Of a stretch of DNA of 64,000 bases, positions 36,616 to 45,830 are shown piece after piece. The stretch covers positions 248,001 through 312,000 of the forward strand of contig NZ_JAHXYW010000005.1 in the NCBI RefSeq assembly GCF_019969725.1, given 5' to 3'. Within the stretch, counting starts at the first letter, position 1. Each line of letters opens with the position of its first letter. Under the pieces are notes generated by a model. It was not told the DNA's origin, searched no databases, and saw only the letters and a list, made by a program, of their open reading frames with translations. The position numbers and the translations under genes are program-made. Origin of the DNA: Neobacillus bataviensis (GTDB lineage Bacteria; Bacillota; Bacilli; Bacillales_B; DSM-18226).

Positions 36616-37590
36616 TTATTCTGGAGTCGGTTCGCTGCGGTTTTTCCAACTCATGATTCCATCTTCTTCATCAATCTCTATCGTTACATCGACAACGCCT
36701 TTTTCTGCCATGATTTTTTCTTCTAACCGATCTTTTATATCATCAGCGGCTGCCACCGTTAATTTTGGGTCAACCTCGATTTCCAATTCAACATGCAAAT
36801 CCTCCCCTTCTTTAATGACGGTAAGCCCTTGGATATCTTTCACATCGGGATCTGCCATGACCAGTTCCCCAATTTTGTTTTCCATTTCTTCGTCAGCCTG
36901 ACCAATTACACCTGCCGCATTATCTAAAAAGACTTTGCCCACTACGAAGAACATCATCACCCCAATAATCATCGAGGCAATGCCTTCAGCCCGGTGGAAG
37001 GCTGTGAAATGAGCGATTAGCACTGCGATAATGGCTAACAAACCGCCTAATGTGGCAACTAGGTCTTCCATAAAAACAAGCTTTGTCGCTGGTTTCGCAC
37101 GGCCCAAATTGGCAAAACTTTTAGCAAACACACTCGGACCGCTTGCTTCTACCTCAATTTCGTGCAAAATTTCTTTCATCGCTTTAAATAGGACAAAGGT
37201 TTCAAGCAGTGTAGCTACCCCGAGCACGAGTAAATTAATGATGAAACCGCCGGATTCGGTTGGATGGACAACATGATGATAGCCTTCTACTATCGTTTCA
37301 AACGCCATAATACCAACGATTAATACAGCACCTAGGAGAACAAGGTTCACTAAACGGCCAAATCCATTAGGGTATTTTTCAGTAGGGGCCTTCTTACTTA
37401 AGGCCGAACCCACAAACACAAAAAATTGGTTGGCCGCATCACCCAGGCTGTGCATCGTTTCAGCGAACATCGCCACATTGCCGGTGTACATATAGGCTAC
37501 ACCCTTGATAATCGATATGATCGTATTAATAATCGCAGCGAGCATCGCTGATTTATTTCCGCGTTTTAATAATTGAAAAATTTCTCCCAT
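36616..37590 (-). CDS. Cation diffusion facilitator family transporter
   Basis: Divalent metal/proton antiporter of 324 residues. Six hydrophobic helices are expected; the metal-site motif in helix 2 is HSLGDAANQ (canonical HxxxD type, here H-S-L-G-D) and the C-terminal cytoplasmic domain (about 220-310) has the alternating beta pattern of CDF regulatory domains. Extra length lies between helices. The metal (zinc, manganese, iron or cobalt) cannot be fixed. Start ATG 37590 after AGAGGA. Confidence 0.9.
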   Translation of the reverse strand: MGEIFQLLKRGNKSAMLAAIINTIISIIKGVAYMYTGNVAMFAETMHSLGDAANQFFVFVGSALSKKAPTEKYPNGFGRLVNLVLLGAVLIVGIMAFETIVEGYHHVVHPTESGGFIINLLVLGVATLLETFVLFKAMKEILHEIEVEASGPSVFAKSFANLGRAKPATKLVFMEDLVATLGGLLAIIAVLIAHFTAFHRAEGIASMIIGVMMFFVVGKVFLDNAAGVIGQADEEMENKIGELVMADPDVKDIQGLTVIKEGEDLHVELEIEVDPKLTVAAADDIKDRLEEKIMAEKGVVDVTIEIDEEDGIMSWKNRSEPTPE

Positions 37591-37680
37591 CGTATCCTCT
37601 TTTCTTTAATAAATTAAATTAGTTGTTCTTAATATTTTCTAAAAAGCAAGGATTCATGTTGATACATTTTTTTTACAATC

Positions 37681-37710
37681 AAAAAAGAAGGCCCATAAAG
37701 AGCCTTCCTT
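37681..37710 (-). terminator. Terminator of the small acidic protein gene
   Basis: GAAGGC/GCCTTC stem with a 9-nt loop and an A-run that becomes a T-run on the minus strand. Confidence 0.65.
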
Positions 37711-37730
37711 ATTAAATGGGGTTCTTCTAT

Positions 37731-37964
37731 TTATATATTCTTCAGTACCATATTTAAGCGGTTGGTTCGTTCACGTTTTTCTTCCTCGGATGCTAAATCA
37801 TATTTTTTCAACAAATGGAAGACTTCGTTCAGGATTGCCTGAGTATGCTCCTTGGCAAAAAACTCTTCAAACAACGGCTTCATTTCTTCCGGTAAAAATT
37901 CTGCTTGTGACTCGTATTTACTTTTTACATCTTCTTGAGAATGATCCAGCTTACATTCGCCCAT
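37731..37964 (-). CDS. Small charged protein of unknown function
   Basis: A 77-residue, helix-rich, acidic protein with no membrane segment or signal. It begins MGECKLDHSQEDV and ends NRLNMVLKNI. Start at ATG 37964 with AAGGAG about eight bases upstream. I do not recognise the family. It has its own terminator and lies between the cation efflux and AI-2E genes. Confidence 0.6.
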   Translation of the reverse strand: MGECKLDHSQEDVKSKYESQAEFLPEEMKPLFEEFFAKEHTQAILNEVFHLLKKYDLASEEEKRERTNRLNMVLKNI

Positions 37965-38004
37965 TAGAAACACTCCTTGTTTTTGATATTTCTAGTTTAT
38001 CTCA

Positions 38005-38036
38005 AACAAAAAAGCCCATCAACGGGGCTTTTTTGT
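38005..38036 (-). terminator. Terminator overlapping the end of the AI-2E family gene
   Basis: AAAAAGCCC/GGGCTTTTT stem with an ATCAACG-type loop; the stop codon of the gene lies inside the hairpin. Confidence 0.75.
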
Positions 38037-39023
38037 TTCGGTCACTTCCAAAACATCTAAGAGGAAGACAAAGACAGGAATTCCGACAATCAATCCCCAA
38101 ACACCAAAAAAGTGTTCGGAGAAAATCAACACAATAAACGTATAGAATACAGGCAGATTGGTTTTGGAACTCATCAAATTTGGATTGAGGATATAAGCCT
38201 CAATACCATGAATGATGGCAATCGCAATTCCGACATATAGCACCTTCATTAATCCGCCAATACTATATGCGATGATCACCAGCGGGATCAAGGAAATGAT
38301 AACCCCGGCAACAGGGATCAGCCCCAAGAGGAAAATCATAATGGATAAACCGCCCAATTGCGGAAAATCGAGCAGCCATAAGGAAATGGTTGTCAGAATA
38401 CAGTTCACAACTGCTATAATCAACTGTGCTTCAATGACTTTCCCGAAGGTTGCCACAAATTTACGGGCAAAAAATTCAACTTCCTCGTAAATAGAGGCAA
38501 TTTTGCTTTTCTTAAATTTCTTCGTAAACTCAATTAAACGTGGTTTTTCCAATAAGAAAAACAGACTAAGTAAAAGAGCTAATAAGATTTGCAAACCAAT
38601 TTTACTAATATCGGTAAAATATTTAAAAATGAAGGTAAAGCCTTGCTCAAGGTAACTTGAAATTTGAATTTCTTCAATTCGTCTTACTACATAATTCAGC
38701 ACTATGTTATCATGCTTTGATGTGTAGAAGGCCGTTAGCTGTTTAATTAGGTCCCTAATTTCGCCGGCAATCATTGGCAGGTACATAACCAATCCGTAGG
38801 AAAGCAAGCCAACAATACAAGCATACGAAATAACAACAATCAATTTTCGATTAAGAGGAATTTTTTGTTCAATGAATTGAACGAGCCGATCCATTAAAAA
38901 AGCAAAAATAAACGTCAGTAAAATTAAATTAATCATGCTTTTCATCGCATAGATGATGATGGCAATGACGACAAATATCGATATTCGTTTGAAGCTGCTG
39001 CTCTGCAAAAGTTTATTCATCAT
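38019..39023 (-). CDS. AI-2E family transporter
   Basis: Membrane protein of about 334 residues with seven to eight hydrophobic segments. The C-terminal part (GLIPVAGVIISLIPLVIIA, and IEAYILNPNLMSSKTNLP) matches the AI-2E/PerM family, which includes the TqsA autoinducer exporter and sodium/proton antiporters. No quorum-sensing gene is nearby, so the solute is open. The start is uncertain: ATG 39023 is used, ATG 39020 and TTG 39029 are alternatives and the ribosome site GGGG fits the TTG best. Confidence 0.82.
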   Translation of the reverse strand: MMNKLLQSSSFKRISIFVVIAIIIYAMKSMINLILLTFIFAFLMDRLVQFIEQKIPLNRKLIVVISYACIVGLLSYGLVMYLPMIAGEIRDLIKQLTAFYTSKHDNIVLNYVVRRIEEIQISSYLEQGFTFIFKYFTDISKIGLQILLALLLSLFFLLEKPRLIEFTKKFKKSKIASIYEEVEFFARKFVATFGKVIEAQLIIAVVNCILTTISLWLLDFPQLGGLSIMIFLLGLIPVAGVIISLIPLVIIAYSIGGLMKVLYVGIAIAIIHGIEAYILNPNLMSSKTNLPVFYTFIVLIFSEHFFGVWGLIVGIPVFVFLLDVLEVTETKKPR

Positions 39024-39130
39024 AGGCAATTATCGAACCCCATTATTTTTACTATCAATTCTGTGATTAACTATAAATATTATATCAAAACCTAAAGTAT
39101 TTTGTCCTTTTAGGAAGTTATTTGTATCAT

Positions 39131-40174
39131 TTAAAATTGGACAGGCGGTGTCGTGGCATCAATGGCTTTACATTCAAAGCCTTGTTTGCTTAAATAGTCT
39201 AGCAGCGCCGGCAAATGGGCAAGTGTTTCTTTTCTTTCATGTAAAAGAATCACAAGCGGTCCATTATGATTTGCTTTCCTATTAATCTGCTCGATGACAT
39301 TTGAAACGTACCGTGCGTCTTTATAATACCAATCCTTGCTGTCAATATTCCAATCCCACATAATATACCCCTGGTCCTTCACCGCTTTTTTATATACGTC
39401 TGTCATATTTGGGGCACTACCGTAAGGAGTTCTCATGATATGCGAATCAATTCCGGATACTGTTTTCAATGTATTCCGATTTTGATTTAATTCACTTACA
39501 ACCGAATTAGCTGATGCATAAAATATTTTCACATTATGGGAGACACTATGCAGGCCTACCGTTTCACCGTTCTGGACCATTAATTTAACTGAATTTGGAT
39601 ATCGGCGAATATTTCCATCTATCATAAAAAATGTTGCCTTGAAATGATATTTTTCTAGAAGTGTAATAATCTCACCGGAAAAGGGGGCTGGACCATCATC
39701 AAATGTTAAATAAACCGTTTTTTTAGAGCCTGAACTAGCGCTTGTGGGTGGTGTTTGTGTTTGATTGGACTGAGGTGTAGTTGTTTCCTGTTTCGGTGAC
39801 TGTGAAGTACTCGTTTCCTTAGTTGGAGGCTGAGCCGCTTTAGTTTCTGCAGGAGTTTGTACTGGCTTTTGAACTGGCTTTTGTTCTTGCCTTTGTTCTT
39901 GCTCTTGTTCTTGCTTATTTTCCCGTATGGCTTCTTGCTGCTGTTTTTGAATCCATTCTTTTTCAAGCTTTGCATCCTTCGTATTCTGGTCTGCCATTTT
40001 CGGATCTGGATGCTGTTCAGCCTGATTCATATGTTCATTTTTTTGAAGATTAATAGGTTTACTTGCCGCTTTGGCCTGAAAATAATTGCTGACAAATACC
40101 CCTGCAAACAAGAACCCAATCGCAATAATGACTACTACTGACCCCTTCGTCCAACCGCGCTTTCGATTCCCCAT
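39131..40174 (-). CDS. Membrane-anchored polysaccharide deacetylase
   Basis: NodB-homology carbohydrate esterase of 347 residues. A signal-anchor helix lies at about 11-32, followed by a low-complexity linker (about 60-145) rich in Gln, Glu, Lys, Pro and Thr, then the NodB domain: TFDDGPAPFS (catalytic Asp and metal Asp), HSVSHN (metal His pair), RTPYGSAP and the ILLHERKET C-terminal motif. Such enzymes deacetylate peptidoglycan N-acetylglucosamine or other wall glycans. ATG 40174 follows AGAGGG. A palindrome covers its promoter. The linker is of a length fit to span the cell wall. Confidence 0.9.
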   Translation of the reverse strand: MGNRKRGWTKGSVVVIIAIGFLFAGVFVSNYFQAKAASKPINLQKNEHMNQAEQHPDPKMADQNTKDAKLEKEWIQKQQQEAIRENKQEQEQEQRQEQKPVQKPVQTPAETKAAQPPTKETSTSQSPKQETTTPQSNQTQTPPTSASSGSKKTVYLTFDDGPAPFSGEIITLLEKYHFKATFFMIDGNIRRYPNSVKLMVQNGETVGLHSVSHNVKIFYASANSVVSELNQNRNTLKTVSGIDSHIMRTPYGSAPNMTDVYKKAVKDQGYIMWDWNIDSKDWYYKDARYVSNVIEQINRKANHNGPLVILLHERKETLAHLPALLDYLSKQGFECKAIDATTPPVQF

Positions 40175-40212
40175 TATTCATTCCCTCTTTGATGTTTATT
40201 TTTTCCTTCCCC

Positions 40213-40234
40213 ATTATAGACGAAATTTCGTCTA
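40213..40234 (-). promoter_or_regulatory. Promoter -10 with abutting 18-bp palindrome
   Basis: TAGACGAAATTTCGTCTA (40217-40234) is a perfect palindrome. On the minus strand it is followed directly by TATAAT (complement of 40213-40218), so it fills the spacer of the deacetylase promoter. A repressor binding there would block RNA polymerase. The regulator is unknown. Confidence 0.65.
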
Positions 40235-40455
40235 AATTGTTACAAATCTATTAAAAATATGACAATTCTATTAAAATAATAGTGAGAATAGTAGAATTTT
40301 AGACAATGTCCTACAATATCTATCATACCTGAAAATGAATAAAATAGGTGGAAAATTAATCATTAATTTCCAAAATGTAGACAGGCAAGTTCCTATAACG
40401 GGTGACATAGATATCAATAATTGGCCTATGAAAGGGATAGTGTGGAGGTGATTAT

Positions 40456-40677
40456 GTGTCAGGTGGGCTAAAAGCGCTGCTTTACATCGTATCATTTTTT
40501 ATTCCTGTCGTTGGAATTATCATAGGGATTGTTTGGATGACTGATCATGATCCAGAAAAGAAATCGGTTGGAAAGACCTGTATAATACTTGGACTTATCA
40601 TGATTGTTTTAAGCTTTATCTTCTGGTTTGCTCTGTTCGCCTTTTCAGTTGCACCGGTCATTACGTCGGGGTATTGA
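40456..40677 (+). CDS. Small membrane protein
   Basis: A 73-residue protein with two hydrophobic helices (about 6-28 and 45-68) separated by TDHDPEKKSVGKT. The pattern recalls short DUF4190-like or PMP3-like membrane proteins, without a firm match. The start is GTG at 40456, five bases after GGAGGTG; the overlapping ATG one base earlier is out of frame and stops after five codons. It stands alone between the deacetylase and the convergent tad operon. Confidence 0.7.
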   Translation: MSGGLKALLYIVSFFIPVVGIIIGIVWMTDHDPEKKSVGKTCIILGLIMIVLSFIFWFALFAFSVAPVITSGY

Positions 40678-40693
40678 CGGCCCTTTTAAATTG

Positions 40694-40732
40694 AAAAGAA
40701 CCTAATTCTTTTTTGAGAATTAGGTTCTTTGA
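40694..40732. terminator. Bidirectional terminator at the end of the tad operon
   Basis: AAAGAACCTAATTC/GAATTAGGTTCTTT stem with a T-rich loop, between the small membrane gene and tadC. Confidence 0.85.
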
Positions 40733-40745
40733 TGTTTACTATTTT

Positions 40746-41678
40746 TTAACCGCCAAAGCCTTTTGTAACCAAAGTAATCACTAATGGACCTAATATTACA
40801 ATAAACAGTGACGGAAAAATGAAAAATACCATTGGAAATAACATTTTTACCGGTGCCTTCATTGCTTGTTCGCGTGCAGCCTCACGGCGTTGTTCCCGTA
40901 CGCGAATAGTCAGATTGCCAAGCACCTTTGCCATCCCGATTCCAAGCTGATCGGCCTGAATCAATGAGGTAATAATGCTTTGAAAGGAATCAGACGGGAC
41001 ACGTTTCCGGAGATCATAAAATGCTTCCCTTCTGGACTTCCCTAGCTTCATATCCTCTAATGTTTGCAGAAACTCATCTGCCAAAGGGCCTTTAATTTTT
41101 TGTGAGACCTCGGCTAAAGCCAAATCGAGCCCCATCCCTGCTTCTAACAAAAGATTGACGGTATCAAAAAAATCAGGCATGGATCGATTAATCGTTTTAA
41201 TTCTCGCAGTCTTCCTTTTACCGAGGTAAAACACAGGCAATCGGAACCCTAAAAATGCCATGGCGAGGATCATCACCCAGGTTAACATTTTGTTTTCTGA
41301 AATTGGCAAAAGAAAGAGAAAGATAGGTAAACTCATCCCTGCGCTGAGGACAAATTGGAACAGCCTAAAGTCGATAGCGGACTTAAAAGGATGACCAGCG
41401 TCTCGCAGAAGAATATCAAACTTTTTTCTTTCTTCCATCGAAACCCTTTTATTTAACGCCTCTGTTCCTTTATTCCAGTAAATTTTAATCATTATTTTAA
41501 ACCTATTTTGTTTCTTTTCCTTTTTAAGGTTCTCTTTTTGTATTTTTACCGGGTCACCAAAATACGTATTTACACGTTCATGGAAGACAATTTGCCTTTT
41601 AAAAAGAGTTAACAATATTCCTGCCAGAAGCATAGTTACAAACCCGCTCAATAGAATCATCAATACAATATCAAGCAT
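40746..41678 (-). CDS. tadC: Tad pilus inner-membrane platform protein TadC
   Basis: Type II secretion F-domain protein of 310 residues. N-terminal helix, basic loop, then helices around 115-160 and the F domain with LLLEAGMGLDLALAEVS and QADQLGIGMAKVLGNLTIRVREQRR, and a C-terminal helix. With TadB it forms the platform on which the ATPase assembles Flp pili. Start at ATG 41678 with GAGGTG seven bases upstream, five bases after tadB ends. Last gene of the tad operon. Confidence 0.92.
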   Translation of the reverse strand: MLDIVLMILLSGFVTMLLAGILLTLFKRQIVFHERVNTYFGDPVKIQKENLKKEKKQNRFKIMIKIYWNKGTEALNKRVSMEERKKFDILLRDAGHPFKSAIDFRLFQFVLSAGMSLPIFLFLLPISENKMLTWVMILAMAFLGFRLPVFYLGKRKTARIKTINRSMPDFFDTVNLLLEAGMGLDLALAEVSQKIKGPLADEFLQTLEDMKLGKSRREAFYDLRKRVPSDSFQSIITSLIQADQLGIGMAKVLGNLTIRVREQRREAAREQAMKAPVKMLFPMVFFIFPSLFIVILGPLVITLVTKGFGG

Positions 41679-41682
41679 TTCT

Positions 41683-42642
41683 CTACACCTCAATTCGGAT
41701 GATCTTCTGAATAATCGCCCAGCCGATTAGAATGGAAACCGATGCAGCCGAGAGCATCACCCAGCCCAATGGATGATGAAGCATAGGTGAAAAATATTCC
41801 TTATTCACCAAGGATAAATATAGACCTAATGCAACAGGAAGCAAAGTAATAATCCAGGATGACATCCTCCCTTGCGCTGTTAAAGTGTGCAATTCTTCCA
41901 AAATACGGACCCTTCCTCTAATCGTTTCTTCCATCGTCTCAAGCAGTTCAGCAAGATTGCCCCCGCTTTTCCGCTGTGCAAGGATGGCCCTTACCACTAC
42001 TTCCAGTTCTTTATTTGGCAAACGCTCAACTAACTCTTCGAAGACGTCATCTAACGGGATACCCAATCCTGACTGTCTGACAACTCGGTCGAATTCGGGT
42101 CCAAGTGGATCTGACACTTCTTTACCGACCAGTTGCATCGCCTGCATAAAGCTGAAGCCTGCCCTCATCGAATTAGCCATCATTCCTAATACTTCAATTA
42201 GCTGATAATTTATTCGAGATAACCGTTTTTTTCTTTTGCGCTTTAGACTGATTTTTGGTAACACAAAACCAATAAAAGCGGCCAATATCGCAAGGAACCA
42301 AGGAAGTTTAATTAATCCTGTAACGATTCCTAAACCAGCTGCAGTTAAGATTCTTAGTGCCAAAAACTCCTCCGGTTTCAGTTTACTTCCAGATTCAAGC
42401 AATACTTTTGCAGTACTGTCACTAAATCGAACATTTTTAAACATGGTAGACATATTAAGGAAAAACTGTTTAAGAAAAGTTGTCTTTTTTACTTGATCAA
42501 CAGTTGATTCCACTTGATGAGATGGTAAAAACTCTTTTATACGGTCTTTCATTCTCCTTTTATCTGCTAACCTTTTTAAGATTAAAAACATCAATAGAGT
42601 AACGATTAAAAAAATAATAAACAGTTCTATGACTATTTTCAT
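41683..42642 (-). CDS. tadB: Tad pilus inner-membrane platform protein TadB
   Basis: Type II secretion F-domain protein of 319 residues. Helix at about 5-22, paired helices near 95-135, F domain with MMANSMRAGFSFMQAMQLVG and RVRILEELHTLTAQGRMSSWIITLLP, and C-terminal helices. Start at ATG 42642, overlapping the tadA stop by 4 bp and eight bases after GGAGAG; a GTG at 42651 sits on that ribosome site. Confidence 0.92.
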   Translation of the reverse strand: MKIVIELFIIFLIVTLLMFLILKRLADKRRMKDRIKEFLPSHQVESTVDQVKKTTFLKQFFLNMSTMFKNVRFSDSTAKVLLESGSKLKPEEFLALRILTAAGLGIVTGLIKLPWFLAILAAFIGFVLPKISLKRKRKKRLSRINYQLIEVLGMMANSMRAGFSFMQAMQLVGKEVSDPLGPEFDRVVRQSGLGIPLDDVFEELVERLPNKELEVVVRAILAQRKSGGNLAELLETMEETIRGRVRILEELHTLTAQGRMSSWIITLLPVALGLYLSLVNKEYFSPMLHHPLGWVMLSAASVSILIGWAIIQKIIRIEV

Positions 42643-43988
42643 TTCTGCCACTCTCCAACAAACCAGGAGGCAGGTATATTAAATCCGTTCATTTCGAGCT
42701 GTTCTGTGAACCGTGGACGAATCCCTGAACTTATGAATCTACCTTCAATTCGTCCATCCTGGGAAATACCCGATTCCCTAAAAACGAAAAGATCCTGGAG
42801 GACAATGGTTTCGCCTTCTAGGCCCAATACTTCCGTTATATGGGTTATTCTTCTTGTTCCATCCTTCAGCCTGGATTGATGAACAATGATATCGATAGCA
42901 TTGGCAATTTGATCACGGATCGCCTTAACCGGCAGCTCATAACCTGCCATTAGAACCATTGTCTCTAAACGTGAAAGGATATCCCTTGGAGAGTTTGCGT
43001 GTCCTGTACTTAAGCTGCCATCGTGACCCGTATTCATCGCCTGAAGCATATCCAGCGCCTCGGCTCCGCGAACCTCTCCGACAACAATTCGATCAGGTCG
43101 CATCCGCAGCGAGTTTCGAACTAAATCACGAATAGTAACTTCTCCCTTTCCCTCAATATTGGGAGGTCTGGACTCAAGCGATACAATATGCTCTTGAATA
43201 AGTTTTAGCTCTGCGGCGTCTTCAATGGTGACAATTCGTTCAGTATTTGGAATAAAGGAAGATAATACATTCAAGGTCGAAGTTTTTCCGGAACCTGTCC
43301 CGCCACTAATAAAGATATTGAGTTTGGATTTTACACAGACCTCAAGAAATTCTGCCATCATTTCATTTAAGCTTCCAAAGTGGATTAAATCTTTTATTGT
43401 AAAAGGAGTTTCAGAGAATTTCCGAATGGTTAAGCTCGGCCCCTTTAAAGAAAGAGGCGGGATAATCGCATTCACACGTGAACCATCGGGCAGCCTGGCA
43501 TCAACCATTGGCGAGCTTTCATCTACCCTGCGGCCAATCGGTGATACGATTCGCTCAATCACCCGCATGACATGCTGGTTATCGATAAAATTGACGTTGC
43601 TTCGAAAAACCTTGCCGTTTTTCTCATAATAAACTTCATCATAGTTATTCACCATCACTTCACTTATTAAGGGATTGTCCAGCAACGGCGTAATCGGCCC
43701 GTACGCCAAAAGCTCATCTTTGACATAATTTAAAATTTCCTGTTTTTCTTCAAATGTTAGTCTTCCACCCTCAACGTCGAAAAAGGCTTCCGCTAATTCC
43801 TCTATTTTCTTAATTTCTGATTCTTTATTTTGAACTGGATACTTCTTTAACTCTTCTAATAAATAATTGTGAAGTTTGCTTTCTAGATTCCAAAATTCTT
43901 TCGATCTTTTTGGGACGGGGACATCAAAAGTATCTTTAGTGGAAGCAATCGTATTAGCTCCTTCTATATACCGTTTAAATAACGACAT
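42639..43988 (-). CDS. tadA: Tad pilus assembly ATPase TadA (CpaF)
   Basis: Secretion ATPase of the type II/IV superfamily, 449 residues. Walker [11 protein letters not shown] lies near residue 230, the Asp box near EDAAELKL, Walker B at [16 protein letters not shown], and the His box at [16 protein letters not shown]. It powers Flp pilus assembly from the cytoplasmic side. It begins one base after the end of tadZ and overlaps tadB by 4 bp. Confidence 0.95.
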   Translation of the reverse strand: MSLFKRYIEGANTIASTKDTFDVPVPKRSKEFWNLESKLHNYLLEELKKYPVQNKESEIKKIEELAEAFFDVEGGRLTFEEKQEILNYVKDELLAYGPITPLLDNPLISEVMVNNYDEVYYEKNGKVFRSNVNFIDNQHVMRVIERIVSPIGRRVDESSPMVDARLPDGSRVNAIIPPLSLKGPSLTIRKFSETPFTIKDLIHFGSLNEMMAEFLEVCVKSKLNIFISGGTGSGKTSTLNVLSSFIPNTERIVTIEDAAELKLIQEHIVSLESRPPNIEGKGEVTIRDLVRNSLRMRPDRIVVGEVRGAEALDMLQAMNTGHDGSLSTGHANSPRDILSRLETMVLMAGYELPVKAIRDQIANAIDIIVHQSRLKDGTRRITHITEVLGLEGETIVLQDLFVFRESGISQDGRIEGRFISSGIRPRFTEQLEMNGFNIPASWFVGEWQK

Positions 43989-45185
43989 CTATCTAACCCC
44001 CCAATTCCCAATTAACAACCTTTTCTTACTCTTCTTGAGCTCCGTTAGCTCATTGATTTGTTGTTTATAAAGCTCTTCAGATAGATTCCAAACCGCTTTC
44101 CCAATAACGCTGCGTGAGTTTGAAAGAATAAAAGGCTGCCCAACTTTTATTGAAGCGGAAGTTATCTTAGATTGATCTGGCAAGGTAAAATAAACCTTCA
44201 CCCCTAATATTTCCTCGATCTTTTTTTGTTCCAGCCCCTGCCCTTTCATATGACGGTTCAAAATTAGTTTAGCCTTATCTTTTAGGTTAATAGTGTCTAA
44301 TGTTTCTAGATAGAGCTGGCTTAACCTTAGAACAGATATTTCATTTAAGGTGAGAAGTAAGATCTCATCTGACAAGGCCAGGCATCGCAAATGAATATCT
44401 GATAGATGTACCGGCAAATCTATCAGGACGACATCAAATGCTTCCTTTGCTGATTCGATTGCTTCCTTCATATGGTTTTCAGAAATTCCTTCAAAAAATT
44501 CAGGACGGGGGGGAGCAGCCAAAATCGAAACATCCCCATCGACAAGAGTCATATATTGGTCGATGGAATAAATGGAGCGGCCATACCCTTCCTTTACCCA
44601 TTCATAAATCGTTTTCTTCGGTTTCGTATTATAGTACATGGCTACTTCGCCAAATTGGAGGTTCCCGTCAATAACAGCGACTTTCTTTCCAGTTCTTGCT
44701 AACGCAGCTGCAAGATTTACTGTAAGGACCGTCTTACCAACGCCCCCCTTTGGACTAGCAACGGTGATCACTCTGGATTTTTCTTTCCTTAAATGGTCGA
44801 AAGTATTGACCATACTTGTACGATGCTCCATGAATTTTATTGCGTGATTGATTGTTTCACTGAGTTCTTTGGTAGTAAAAGATGCACGAAGGGCATCCGA
44901 TGCCCCCATCAGCATCGCTTTTTTTAAGTTTTCCATATTATCTGGAGTGATTAAAATGATATAGACATGCGGATATCGAGCGGCGATTTCTTGGCTAAAC
45001 TCATAAACGTTATACAATGTATGTGCTTTAATGAATAGGACAGTATGATTGTTTTCATTTAAGAGGGCATGTAGCTTATCCAATTCATTGGTTGCTGACA
45101 ACGGACATTGCTTTTTCTCCAAAAGTGTTTGTATTTCCCCGGGAGGAATGTTTGTATCAGAAAAATAAACCCAGTTTATCATCAT
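43989..45185 (-). CDS. tadZ: TadZ/CpaE-like localisation ATPase
   Basis: Protein of 398 residues. Residues 1-125 form an atypical receiver-like domain (LITPDNMENLKKAMLMGASDAL), and residues about 135-370 a ParA/MinD-type ATPase with the deviant Walker A SPKGGVGKTVLTVNLAAALA and the VIDGNLQFGEVAMY segment. Such proteins position Tad pilus machines. It overlaps the cpaB-like gene by 4 bp. Confidence 0.92.
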   Translation of the reverse strand: MMINWVYFSDTNIPPGEIQTLLEKKQCPLSATNELDKLHALLNENNHTVLFIKAHTLYNVYEFSQEIAARYPHVYIILITPDNMENLKKAMLMGASDALRASFTTKELSETINHAIKFMEHRTSMVNTFDHLRKEKSRVITVASPKGGVGKTVLTVNLAAALARTGKKVAVIDGNLQFGEVAMYYNTKPKKTIYEWVKEGYGRSIYSIDQYMTLVDGDVSILAAPPRPEFFEGISENHMKEAIESAKEAFDVVLIDLPVHLSDIHLRCLALSDEILLLTLNEISVLRLSQLYLETLDTINLKDKAKLILNRHMKGQGLEQKKIEEILGVKVYFTLPDQSKITSASIKVGQPFILSNSRSVIGKAVWNLSEELYKQQINELTELKKSKKRLLIGNWGVR

Positions 45186-45814
45186 TTGTTTTCCTCCTGT
45201 GAATCATCTTTGATTACCTCTCTTGTTTGCTTTAGACCTGCTTTTCCTTTTCCTGTATCTTCAGGATTTCGGAGCATTAGATAGAATCCATCCTTATCTT
45301 TAGAAGCTAAACCAAGCATTACCCCTTGTTCTGGAGTGACTTCCAATGTAACTGTTTCATAGTTTAGTGCCTCTACTTTGCTGTCTGCCGATTTCCCCGA
45401 GGATAACACTTTGATATTTTCAAGGACCAACACGGCAGATTTATATTGTTTCTTTGTTTTATCATCCTTGGTTGTTTCATAGGCCATCACATCTACCAGT
45501 GAATTTGGGGCAATATAACCTGAAACCCCTTGTTCTAAATCGACTTTAATCGAAATGGCTCTTTTTCCTTTGCTTATGTCAACGAGGGGATTTTTGATGT
45601 CCCGCTCATACTTTTTCTTTTCATCAGCTTTTTTCTGTTCTTCTACTTGTTTTTCCAAATTACTGTCTGTTTTTGCTTCCTTTTTATCCTGACTAAACTC
45701 CACAGTTGAATTGGTTGTAGAGGCTTTTCCTTTCGAGATGATTGTCAAATAGGAAACACCGGCTACCGCGATCCCTAATATTAATGAAATGATCCAAATC
45801 TTTCTCGTATTCAT
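45182..45814 (-). CDS. cpaB: CpaB/RcpC-like pilus assembly protein (SAF domain)
   Basis: A 210-residue protein with an N-terminal transmembrane helix (about 5-23), a charged Lys/Glu-rich linker, and an SAF/RcpC domain (RAISIKVDLEQGVSGYIAPNSLVDVMAYE). In Gram-negative bacteria CpaB works with the outer-membrane secretin; no secretin gene is present here, in keeping with a Gram-positive envelope, so it probably acts at the membrane-wall interface. Confidence 0.88.
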   Translation of the reverse strand: MNTRKIWIISLILGIAVAGVSYLTIISKGKASTTNSTVEFSQDKKEAKTDSNLEKQVEEQKKADEKKKYERDIKNPLVDISKGKRAISIKVDLEQGVSGYIAPNSLVDVMAYETTKDDKTKKQYKSAVLVLENIKVLSSGKSADSKVEALNYETVTLEVTPEQGVMLGLASKDKDGFYLMLRNPEDTGKGKAGLKQTREVIKDDSQEENK

Positions 45815-45830
45815 AATGTCCCCCTATATC

